A stretch of DNA of 64,000 bases from contig NZ_CP109132.1 of NCBI RefSeq assembly GCF_035918015.1, forward strand, positions 2,356,001 to 2,420,000. The letters are read 5' to 3'. Both the position numbers and the translations under genes were made by a program. Positions within the stretch are counted from its first letter, which is position 1. Every line of letters begins with the position of its first letter. The notes under the pieces are model-generated. The model was not told the DNA's origin. It saw only the letters and a program-made list of their open reading frames with translations, and made no database searches. Of the stretch, positions 8,287 through 15,759 are shown piece by piece. Origin of the DNA: Streptomyces sp. NBC_01754 (lineage in GTDB: Bacteria; Actinomycetota; Actinomycetes; Streptomycetales; Streptomycetaceae).

Positions 8287-9422
8287 GGGGTGGCTCCGAG
8301 GGCTCCGGAAGCTCCGGAACCCTCAGGTGCCCCAGGGGGTTCAGGGGCTGCAAGCACTCCAGGAGGTTCAGCGGCTTCCGTTGCTTGCGCCCCTGTCGTC
8401 GTCGGCGGCGTCGCGCCCGGGACGGCGCCGTCGGCGAGGGCTTGGGCGACCTCGTGGGGGAAGGGCATCGCCGAGGAACAGGGGAGGCGGGAGGTGACGA
8501 TCGCGCCGGAGGCGTTCGCGTACCGCATGATGCGTGCCGTGTCCCAGCCGGAGAGCAGTCCGTGGCAGAGGGCACCGCCGAACGCGTCCCCGGCGCCCAG
8601 CCCGTTGACCACCTCCACCGGCAGGGGCGGGATCTCGGCCGAGGTGCCGTCCCGGTGTACGGCGAGGACACCGGCGGGGCCCTGCTTGACGACGGCGAGC
8701 TCCACGCCGGCGGCCAGCAGGGCGCGGGCGGCGGCGTACGGATCACGCTCCCCGGTCGCGATCTCGCACTCGTCGACGTTGCCGATGGCGACCGTGGCGT
8801 GGGCGAGTGCCTCGCGGTAGCGGTCGGGCGCCGAGGAGGAGGGGCAGAGGGCCGTGCGGTCGGAGCCGCTTCCCTCGGCCCAGAACATGGGGCGCCAGTC
8901 CAGATCGAAGACGGTGGCGCGAGGGATCGCGGTCCCCGGTGCGGCGCTGCGGGCCCGGAGGGCGGTGAGGGTCGCGGTGCGGCTCGGCTCGGCACACAGT
9001 CCGGTGCCGGTCATCCAGAAGATCCGGGCCTCGCGCACCGCGTCCAGGTCGAGTTCGTCTCCGCGGATCTCCAGGTCGGGCGCCTTGGGCTGCCGGTAGA
9101 AGTAGAGAGGGAAGTCGTCCGGCGGGAACAGCTCGCAGAAGGTGACCGGTGTCGGGTACCCCGCGACGGGGGTCACCCACCGGTCGTCCACCCCGAACTC
9201 CTCCAGGGCACTGTGGAGATAGTCGCCGAAGGGATCGCGGCCGGTCCGGGTGATCACGGCGACGCGGCGGCCCAGTCTGGCCGCGGCCACGGCGACGTTG
9301 GCCGGTGAACCGCCGAGGAACTTGCCGAAGGTCTCGACGCGGGCCAGCGGTACACCGGTCTGCAACGGGTAGATGTCCACCCCGATCCGGCCCATGGTGA
9401 TCACGTCGTACGGCTCAGGCAT
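8283..9422 (-). CDS. iolC: 5-dehydro-2-deoxygluconokinase
   Basis: A 379-residue PfkB/ribokinase-family kinase that phosphorylates 5-dehydro-2-deoxygluconate. The N-terminal signature GGSPANVAVAAARLG (near residue 37) and the C-terminal anion-hole/catalytic motif NGLGAGDAFGGALCHGLL are present. The ATG at 9422 has GAAGGG 6 bases upstream; an ATG at 9428 is too close to it. The last 40 residues are a low-complexity Pro/Gly/Ala tail beyond the kinase fold. It is first in the minus-strand iol set, immediately downstream of a consensus-like promoter and the TGTCCGGACA operator. Confidence 0.95.
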   Translation of the reverse strand: MPEPYDVITMGRIGVDIYPLQTGVPLARVETFGKFLGGSPANVAVAAARLGRRVAVITRTGRDPFGDYLHSALEEFGVDDRWVTPVAGYPTPVTFCELFPPDDFPLYFYRQPKAPDLEIRGDELDLDAVREARIFWMTGTGLCAEPSRTATLTALRARSAAPGTAIPRATVFDLDWRPMFWAEGSGSDRTALCPSSSAPDRYREALAHATVAIGNVDECEIATGERDPYAAARALLAAGVELAVVKQGPAGVLAVHRDGTSAEIPPLPVEVVNGLGAGDAFGGALCHGLLSGWDTARIMRYANASGAIVTSRLPCSSAMPFPHEVAQALADGAVPGATPPTTTGAQATEAAEPPGVLAAPEPPGAPEGSGASGALGATP

Positions 9423-9445
9423 ACACATCCCTTCGACTGGCCCCA

Positions 9446-9489
9446 GGTCTAGCCCTACCCAGAAACCCTGTCAACACTTTGTCCGGACA
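9446..9489 (-). promoter_or_regulatory. iolC promoter with palindromic operator
   Basis: On the minus strand TTGACA (9474-9469) and TAGACC (9451-9446) are separated by 17 bases, a good sigma-70/HrdB-type promoter for iolC. Immediately upstream lies the perfect palindrome TGTCCGGACA (9480-9489), placed to control both iolC and the divergent iolE-like gene. Sites of this form are bound by GntR-type regulators; none is encoded next to it. For the plus strand, a TTGACA at 9503-9508 has no clear -10 partner. Confidence 0.65.
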
Positions 9490-9538
9490 TTCGGATGAAC
9501 GCTTGACACCCCTTCATGAGGCCGGAAGTGTGGGCGAT

Positions 9539-10465
9539 ATGACCTCCTTCGCACCGTCTCCGGTCGGCATCCGCATCGGTTCGGCACCCGATTCGTGGGG
9601 GGTGTGGTTCCCCGACGATCCACGGCAGGTGCCATGGGAACGCTTCCTGGACGAGGTCTCCGAGGCGGGTTACGCGTGGATCGAGCTCGGCCCGTACGGC
9701 TACCTGCCGACCGACCCCGCGCGACTCCGGGACGAGACCGCCCGACGGGGTCTGGCCGTCTCCGCGGGGACCGTCTTCACGGGATTGCACCACGGCCCCG
9801 CCGTCTGGGACCGGACCTGGGCGCATGTCGCCGACAACGCGGCACTCGCCCAGGCCATGGGGGCCGGACACCTGGTGGTCATCCCGTCGTTCTGGCGGGA
9901 CGACAAGACGGGCGAGGTGCTGGAGGACCGTACGCTCACGGCGGCGCAGTGGCGCGACCTCACCGCGCAGACCGAGCGACTGGCCCGCGAGGTTCGGGAC
10001 CGCTACGGACTGCGGACCGTGGTGCACCCGCACGCCGACACTCACATCGACGGCGAGGAGAACGTCAACCGCTTCCTCGACGCCACCGACCCCGATCTGG
10101 TCTCGCTCTGCCTCGACACCGGTCACTACGCGTACTGCGGTGGCGACAGCGTGAAGCTCATCGAGACCTACGGCGAACGCATCGGATACCTGCACCTCAA
10201 GCAGGTCGATCCGGAGGTCCTCGCCGATGTCGTGGCACGGGGAGTGCCGTTCGGCCCGGCGGTGGCGCGCGGGGTGATGTGCGAACCGCCCGGCGGAGTG
10301 CCCGCGCTGGAACCGGTCCTGGACGCCGCACGCGCCCTGGGCAAGGACCTGTTCGCCATCGTCGAGCAGGACATGTACCCCTGCCCTCCCGACAAGCCCC
10401 TGCCCATCGCCCGCCGCACGCGCGCGTTCCTCCGCACCTGCGGCCCCGCCCGCCCGGCCCCCTGA
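9539..10465 (+). CDS. IolE-like sugar phosphate isomerase/epimerase
   Basis: A 308-residue TIM-barrel protein of the AP-endonuclease-2 family (IolE/IolI type). It starts IRIGSAPDSWGVWFPDDP, the N-terminus typical of 2-keto-myo-inositol (scyllo-inosose) dehydratases, and carries metal-site motifs TVVHPHADTHID, LCLDTGHYAYCGGD and YLHLKQVDPE. The probable reaction is dehydration of 2-keto-myo-inositol, the step before IolD. It is transcribed divergently from iolC and shares the operator region. The ATG at 9539 matches the family start; an upstream extension to 9479 is unlikely. No inositol dehydrogenase (IolG) is clear next to it, so that step must be encoded elsewhere. Confidence 0.9.
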   Translation: MTSFAPSPVGIRIGSAPDSWGVWFPDDPRQVPWERFLDEVSEAGYAWIELGPYGYLPTDPARLRDETARRGLAVSAGTVFTGLHHGPAVWDRTWAHVADNAALAQAMGAGHLVVIPSFWRDDKTGEVLEDRTLTAAQWRDLTAQTERLAREVRDRYGLRTVVHPHADTHIDGEENVNRFLDATDPDLVSLCLDTGHYAYCGGDSVKLIETYGERIGYLHLKQVDPEVLADVVARGVPFGPAVARGVMCEPPGGVPALEPVLDAARALGKDLFAIVEQDMYPCPPDKPLPIARRTRAFLRTCGPARPAP

Positions 10466-10643
10466 GCCGGACCCGTATCGCGGAAATGTGGCGTTCGCCG
10501 CCTTCACCTCCGGGCTCGGTCCGGCCATGGCCCACGAAGGCGCCGAACCGACCGCGTACATCGATGAGTTGAAGCCCGTCACACACGGCTGCCCGGAGCC
10601 ACTGACCTCCCACCGCCCGGCCGGGGCGACGACAGGCGACTTG

Positions 10644-10660
10644 ATACCCCCTAGGGGTAT
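10644..10660. promoter_or_regulatory. CsoR-type copper operator
   Basis: ATACCCCCTAGGGGTAT is a near-perfect dyad of the form bound by the Cu(I)-sensing repressor CsoR in Streptomyces. It overlaps a TATAGTATG -10-like element (10658-10666) 77 bases before copZ, so bound repressor would block the promoter and Cu(I) would release it. The csoR gene itself is not in the window. Confidence 0.8.
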
Positions 10661-10742
10661 AGTATGGGTGCAGTGAGGGCACACCGGGCTCCCCAGTGAT
10701 CCCTCACGCCCATCCACGTGTGCCCGCGAAGAGGAGAACGTC

Positions 10743-11048
10743 ATGACCGCCGAAACCGAGACCCCCCGGACCACCGGCTCCTGCTGCTCGCCCACCGGTT
10801 CCTGCTCCGACGAGGCGGCGGAAGCCCCGTCGGACGGCGTCACCACCGTGTACGAGGTGACGGGCATGACCTGCGGCCACTGCGAAGGCGCTGTGTCCGA
10901 GGAGATCTCCGCCCTGGAGGGCGTCACCTCCGTCACGGCCGAGGCGTCGAGCGGCCGGGTGACCGTGACCTCCGCGGCCGCGCTGCCCGAGGACGTCGTG
11001 CGCGCCGCGGTCGACGAAGCCGGTTACGAGCTCGCCGGCCGGGCCTGA
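10743..11048 (+). CDS. copZ: Copper chaperone, heavy-metal-associated domain
   Basis: A 101-residue protein with one HMA domain (about residues 36-101). The Cu(I)-binding motif is GMTCGHCEGAV, with two cysteines in MTCxxC. A 35-residue N-terminal extension holds two more cysteine clusters (GSCCSPTGSCSDE), not part of the standard 68-residue CopZ and possibly an extra metal site. It should carry Cu(I) to the ATPase encoded next. GAGGAG lies 7 bases before the ATG. It is the first gene after the CsoR-type operator and shares control with copA, although a strong hairpin sits between the two. Confidence 0.93.
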   Translation: MTAETETPRTTGSCCSPTGSCSDEAAEAPSDGVTTVYEVTGMTCGHCEGAVSEEISALEGVTSVTAEASSGRVTVTSAAALPEDVVRAAVDEAGYELAGRA

Positions 11049-11225
11049 GAGATCAGGAAGGCCGGTCATGAGAGGCCCCAGGGGCCGGGCCTGAGAGAGA
11101 CCCGGGCCCGCCCGGTCTCCCGGCCCCAGGCCCCAGGCCCCCGGCCCCGGCCTCCGACCCCTCGGCCTCCAGACCTCCCGGCGCCGCGGTCCCTACCCGG
11201 ACCGCGCCCCTCCCCCTCCATCCGC

Positions 11226-11284
11226 CGGGCCGGTTCCCTCACCAGGAGATCCGCATGAGCGGACCCTGGTGAGGGAACGGCCCG
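11226..11284 (+). terminator. Long hairpin between copZ and copA
   Basis: Arms at 11226-11246 and 11265-11284 are complementary over 20 bp with one bulged G (core GTTCCCTCACCAGG). An inner stem TCCGC/GCGGA (11250-11254 and 11259-11263) closes on an ATGA tetraloop. It ends 14 bases before the copA ribosome-binding site. It could be a partial terminator that lowers copA relative to copZ, or a processing or stability element. Confidence 0.65.
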
Positions 11285-11310
11285 ATCCGCGTCCACCAAG
11301 GAGTCCGGAC

Positions 11311-13686
11311 ATGGCCGGCACCACCACAGCTGACGCCCCGGCGGCGGAAACCTCCGAGGCCGAACTGACGATCGGCGGAATGACCTGCGCCTCGTGCGCG
11401 GCCCGCATCGAGAAGAAGCTCAACCGGATGGACGGCGTCACCGCCGCCACCGTCAACTACGCGACCGAGAAGGCCCGCGTCCGGTTCGCCGCCGGGACGA
11501 CGCTCGACGACCTCGTCGCCACCGTCGTGCGGACCGGCTACACCGCGCGACCCGTACCCCGGGCGGCTCCCGCACCGCCTCCGGCCGCCCCGGCCCGCCG
11601 CAGCGGCCCGTCGGCGTCCCCCATACACGCCCCCGGCGACGCCCCTCGCGACGAGCCCGGTGCCGCCGAGGACGACCCCGCCACCGCCCAGGACGCGGCC
11701 GATCGCGGCGCCGCCGAGGCGTTGGCCGCACTGCGGCAGCGCCTGTTGGTCTCCTTGACGCTCTCCGTGCCCGTCATCCTGATGGCCATGGTCCCCGCCC
11801 TCCAGTTCGACAACTGGCAGTGGCTCTCCCTCACCCTCACCGCCCCCGTGGTCGTCTGGGGCGCGCTGCCCTTCCACCGCGCCACCTGGACGAACCTCAA
11901 GCACGGCGCGGCGACGATGGACACCCTGGTCTCGGTCGGGACCCTCGCCGCGTTCGGCTGGTCGGTGTGGGCCCTGTTCTTCGGCCACGCGGGCCTGGCG
12001 GGGATGCGGCACGGGTTCGAGTTCACCGTCTCCCGCTCGGACCCCTCCTCCACCATCTACCTGGAGGTCGCGGCCGGAGTCATCACCTTCATCCTGCTGG
12101 GCCGCTACCTGGAGGGCCGGTCCAAGCGACAGGCCGGTTCCGCCCTGCGCGCCCTGATGCACCTGGGTGCGAAGGACGTCACCGTCCTGCGCGACGGCAG
12201 GGAGGTACGGATCCCCGTGAGCCGGCTCGCCGTCGGGGACCGTTTCGTGGTCCGGCCCGGCGAGAAGATCGCCACGGACGGCACCGTCGTCGAGGGCTCC
12301 TCGGCCGTCGACGCCTCGATGCTCACCGGGGAGTCCGTACCGGTGGACTCCGCCTCGGGCGACTTCGTCGCGGGGGCCACGCTCAACGTCTCCGGTCGCC
12401 TCGTCGTCGAGGCGACCCGGGTCGGCGCGGACACCCAGCTGGCCCGGATGGCGAAGCTCGTCGAGGACGCCCAGAGCGGCAAGGCAGCCGCCCAGCGCCT
12501 CGCGGACCGCGTCTCCGCCGTCTTCGTCCCCGTCGTGCTGGTGATCGCCCTGGTCACACTGGTCACCTGGTTGCTGATCACCGGCGACGCCACCGCGTCG
12601 TTCACCGCCGCCGTCGCCGTACTGATCATCGCCTGCCCGTGCGCCCTCGGGCTCGCCACGCCCACCGCCCTGATGGTCGGCACCGGGCGCGGCGCCCAGC
12701 TCGGCATCCTCATCAAGGGCCCCGAGGTCCTGGAGACCACCCGCCGCGCCGACACCATCGTGCTCGACAAGACGGGTACGGTCACCACCGGCCGGATGAC
12801 CCTGGGGGCCGTGCACACCGCGACCGGCACGGACGAGGCCGACGTACTGCGGCTCGCCGGCGGCCTGGAGAACGCCTCCGAGCACCCGATCGCCCAGGCG
12901 ATCGCCGCCGGAGCGGCCGACCGCGTCACCGGGGCGCTGCCCACACCCGAGCCGTTCACCAACGTGCCGGGGCTCGGGGTACGCGGGACCGTCGAAGGAC
13001 ACGAGGTACTGGCCGGCCGTCCCAAGCTGCTCGCCGACGCGGGCATCACCCTGCCCGACGCGCTGTCCGACGCCCTGACGGGCGCCGCGGGGCAGGGGCG
13101 CACCGCGATCGCGGTCGCCTGGGACGGCGAGGCCAGGGGGGTGCTGGAGGTCGCCGACGCGGTGAAGGAGACCAGCGCGGACGCCGTCGCGGAGCTGCGC
13201 GCCCTCGGCCTGCGGCCGATCCTGCTCACCGGTGACAACCAGGCCGTCGCGGACGCGGTGGCCCGGGCCGTCGGGATCGACGAGGTCTACGCGGAGGTCA
13301 TGCCGGAGGACAAGGTGGACGTGGTCCGCCGCCTCCAGTCCGAGGGCCGGTCGGTGGCGATGGTCGGTGACGGCGTCAACGACGCGGCGGCGCTCGCCGT
13401 CGCCGATCTCGGACTGTCGATGGGCACCGGGACGGACGCGGCGATCGAGGCGGGCGATCTCACGCTGGTTCGTGGAGATCTCAAGGTGGCCGCTGACGCC
13501 ATCCGGCTGTCAAGGCGTACGCTGTCGACCATCAGAAGCAACCTCTTCTGGGCCTTCGGTTACAACGTGGCCGCACTGCCTCTGGCTGCGTTCGGGCTGC
13601 TCAGCCCCATGATTGCGGGTGCGGCGATGGCGTTTTCGTCGGTCTTCGTCGTGACGAACAGCCTGCGGCTGCGCTCCTTCACATAA
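11311..13686 (+). CDS. copA: Copper-translocating P-type ATPase
   Basis: A 791-residue P1B-type ATPase that exports Cu(I) across the cytoplasmic membrane. In order: one N-terminal HMA domain ([16 protein letters not shown], near residue 25); a variable Pro/Ala linker (80-135); transmembrane segments; the actuator TGES motif (LTGESVPVD); the transmembrane CPC motif ([16 protein letters not shown]); phosphorylation site [10 protein letters not shown]; the HP motif (SEHPIAQAI); [20 protein letters not shown]; and C-terminal helices with [17 protein letters not shown]. All class IB-1 residues are visible. AAGGAG is 7 bases before the ATG. The open frame upstream of 11311 is not coding. Confidence 0.95.
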   Translation: MAGTTTADAPAAETSEAELTIGGMTCASCAARIEKKLNRMDGVTAATVNYATEKARVRFAAGTTLDDLVATVVRTGYTARPVPRAAPAPPPAAPARRSGPSASPIHAPGDAPRDEPGAAEDDPATAQDAADRGAAEALAALRQRLLVSLTLSVPVILMAMVPALQFDNWQWLSLTLTAPVVVWGALPFHRATWTNLKHGAATMDTLVSVGTLAAFGWSVWALFFGHAGLAGMRHGFEFTVSRSDPSSTIYLEVAAGVITFILLGRYLEGRSKRQAGSALRALMHLGAKDVTVLRDGREVRIPVSRLAVGDRFVVRPGEKIATDGTVVEGSSAVDASMLTGESVPVDSASGDFVAGATLNVSGRLVVEATRVGADTQLARMAKLVEDAQSGKAAAQRLADRVSAVFVPVVLVIALVTLVTWLLITGDATASFTAAVAVLIIACPCALGLATPTALMVGTGRGAQLGILIKGPEVLETTRRADTIVLDKTGTVTTGRMTLGAVHTATGTDEADVLRLAGGLENASEHPIAQAIAAGAADRVTGALPTPEPFTNVPGLGVRGTVEGHEVLAGRPKLLADAGITLPDALSDALTGAAGQGRTAIAVAWDGEARGVLEVADAVKETSADAVAELRALGLRPILLTGDNQAVADAVARAVGIDEVYAEVMPEDKVDVVRRLQSEGRSVAMVGDGVNDAAALAVADLGLSMGTGTDAAIEAGDLTLVRGDLKVAADAIRLSRRTLSTIRSNLFWAFGYNVAALPLAAFGLLSPMIAGAAMAFSSVFVVTNSLRLRSFT

Positions 13687-13765
13687 TTTCTACAAAGAGA
13701 CTTAGATCACACCGATTCGAGGGTAACCATCTGCTGGGTTGGTGAGTCTAAGAGTGCGATGCCAA

Positions 13766-13810
13766 GGATGTCTTGGGGGACGTCCGACGGAGCGTCTTGG
13801 GGGACGCTCC
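13766..13810. repeat. Two tandem hairpins with identical TTGGGG loops
   Basis: GGATGTC/GACGTCC (13766-13785, one wobble pair) and GGAGCGTC/GACGCTCC (13789-13810, perfect) are stem-loops three bases apart, each with the six-base loop TTGGGG. The shared 13-base core GTCTTGGGGGACG makes them a direct repeat as well. They could be a bidirectional terminator pair for copA and gltA, or a protein-binding element. Confidence 0.7.
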
Positions 13811-14124
13811 TGGCAAGCGTTGGCCGGGGCACGTGCACCGGGGAGCTTTGAGCGGCCCTCCCGTGCGTACGTACCCCGGCAGATCGCACAGCAGGACCGA
13901 ACTGAATACGCACCATCGCAGGAACAACGGGAGCCTCGGCTCCCCGCAGACGCCCGGCCGGATCCCGTGGGGGGAATCCGCTCCGGGGGATATGGGAAGC
14001 GCCCCGTCCGTCGACCCGTGGGGGGATCGGCAGGCGGGGCGCTTCTCGCGTGGTGCGGGGCCGCTTCACCCGCGATACCGCCACGGGCCACCGGAACGTC
14101 TCGGGCACCGCCAAGGCCCCACCG

Positions 14125-14179
14125 CCCCGGAACACCGGGTCACCCCGGAACACCGAATCGCCCCGGACACCGCGCTCGG
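14125..14179. repeat. Three 18-bp tandem repeats
   Basis: CCCCGGAACACCGGGTCA, CCCCGGAACACCGAATCG and a shortened CCCCGGACACCGCGCTCGG follow each other head to tail about 85 bases after the end of gltA. No function is apparent. Confidence 0.7.
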
Positions 14180-14263
14180 TGGGAGAGCGCGGCACGCGGG
14201 GCGAAGGAAGAGGACCCTGAGGGGCCCGGGGGTTCCACGGCGGAGCGGAACCGGCGGCCGGCC

Positions 14264-15562
14264 TCAGCGGCTCTCGACGGGGACGAAGTCGCGCAGGACC
14301 TCGCCGGTGTAGATCTGGCGCGGGCGGCCGATGCGGGAACCCGGCTCCTTGATCATCTCGTGCCACTGGGCGACCCAGCCGGGGAGCCGGCCGATCGCGA
14401 ACAGCACGGTGAACATCTCGCTCGGGAAGCCCATGGCCCGGTAGATCAGGCCGGTGTAGAAGTCCACGTTGGGGTAGAGGTTGCGCGAGACGAAGTAGTC
14501 GTCGGAGAGCGCGTGCTCCTCCAGCTTGAGCGCGATGTCCAGGAGCTCGTCGGACTTGCCGAGCGAGGACAGCACGTCGTGGGCCGCCGCCTTGATGATC
14601 TTGGCGCGCGGGTCGAAGGACTTGTACACCCGGTGGCCGAAGCCCATCAGGCGGACGCCGTCCTCCTTGTTCTTGACCTTCTCGATGAAGGAGTCGACGT
14701 CGCCGCCGTCGGCCTGGATGCCTTCCAGCATCTCCAGCACCGACTGGTTGGCACCGCCGTGCAGGGGGCCCCACAGCGCGGAGATACCGGCGGAGATGGA
14801 GGCGAACATGTTGGCCTGCGAGGAGCCGACGAGACGCACGGTGGAGGTCGAGCAGTTCTGCTCGTGGTCCGCGTGCAGGATGAGCAGCTTCTCCAGCGCC
14901 GAGACGACGACCGGGTCCGGCACGTACTCCTGGGCCGGGACCGAGAAGGTCATGCGCAGGAAGTTCTCGACGTAGCCGAGGTCGTTGCTCGGGTAGACGA
15001 ACGGGTGACCGATCGACTTCTTGTACGCGTACGCCGCGATCGTCGGGAGCTTGGCCAGCAGCCGGATCGTCGAGAGGTGGCGCTGCTCCTCGTCGAACGG
15101 GTTGTGGCTGTCCTGGTAGAACGTGGACAGCGCGCTGACGACCGAGGACAGCATGGCCATCGGGTGGGCGTCACGCGGGAAGCCGTCGAAGAAGCGCTTG
15201 ACGTCCTCGTGCAGCAGCGTGTGCTGGGTGACCTCGTTCTTGAAGGCCGCCAGCTCGTCGGCCTTGGGAAGGTCGCCGTTGATCAGCGTGTAGGCGACCT
15301 CGAGGAACGACGAGCTCTCCGCGAGCTGCTCGATCGGGTACCCGCGGTAGCGCAGGATGCCCTGTTCGCCGTCGAGGTAGGTGATGGCGGATTTATAGGC
15401 GGCGGTGTTGCCGTATCCGCTGTCCAGCGTGACCAGGCCCGTATTGGCCCGGAGCTTCCCGATGTCGAAGCCCTTGTCGCCGACGGTGCTGTCGATCACC
15501 GGGTAGGTGTACTCGTCATCGCCGTACCGCAGTACTACAGCGTTGTTGGTGTGCTCGCTCAC
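14264..15562 (-). CDS. gltA: Citrate synthase
   Basis: A 432-residue type I (hexameric-type) citrate synthase that condenses acetyl-CoA with oxaloacetate to enter the TCA cycle. Key features: the family start YPVIDSTVGDKGFDIGKL, GYGNTAAYKSAITYLDG, RGYPIEQLAE, the catalytic His-containing HADHEQNCSTSTVRLVGSS and GPLHGGANQSVLEML, FGHRVYKSFDPRA, and the C-terminal NVDFYTGLIYRAMGFP. The GTG at 15562 has GAGG 8 bases upstream; a longer frame to 15616 lacks a ribosome site. Length matches the family. Housekeeping gene, transcribed alone. Confidence 0.96.
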   Translation of the reverse strand: MSEHTNNAVVLRYGDDEYTYPVIDSTVGDKGFDIGKLRANTGLVTLDSGYGNTAAYKSAITYLDGEQGILRYRGYPIEQLAESSSFLEVAYTLINGDLPKADELAAFKNEVTQHTLLHEDVKRFFDGFPRDAHPMAMLSSVVSALSTFYQDSHNPFDEEQRHLSTIRLLAKLPTIAAYAYKKSIGHPFVYPSNDLGYVENFLRMTFSVPAQEYVPDPVVVSALEKLLILHADHEQNCSTSTVRLVGSSQANMFASISAGISALWGPLHGGANQSVLEMLEGIQADGGDVDSFIEKVKNKEDGVRLMGFGHRVYKSFDPRAKIIKAAAHDVLSSLGKSDELLDIALKLEEHALSDDYFVSRNLYPNVDFYTGLIYRAMGFPSEMFTVLFAIGRLPGWVAQWHEMIKEPGSRIGRPRQIYTGEVLRDFVPVESR

Positions 15563-15759
15563 GTCATCCCTCACCGACGTAGTGCCTCTTCTTCGAGGTG
15601 CCCTGACTGTCTCCACCCTCCCCCATTTGGCTCAGGAGAGTGCACTCGGGGTCGTCCATTGGACCTACAGACGGCACTGAGTGCCGCCAAGTTCCTCATC
15701 CTGCCCCCTCTCACCCGGTTCCGGAAGGGCGTAGTGACGTTTCCCACCGTTTTGATCGA

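Larger units (their letters stand above)
13687..14263. other. 577-base gap after copA
   Basis: This gap between convergent copA and gltA has no gene I can support. It holds two tandem TTGGGG-loop hairpins (13766-13810), a run of three 18-bp direct repeats starting CCCCGGA (14125-14179), and two copies of CCCGTGGGGGGA (near 13964 and 14019). A minus-strand frame ending at 13707 contains the hairpins and a TTA codon (see findings). No clear promoter or terminator with a U tract. Confidence 0.5.

Noticed and set aside
7280..8995. Long minus-strand frame across the aldolase and kinase genes
   Set aside because: Arg/Pro-rich shadow of two well-recognised genes in another frame.
10488..10676. 62-codon plus-strand frame before copZ
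   Set aside because: It overlaps the CsoR-type operator and promoter, has no Shine-Dalgarno and no similarity I recognise.
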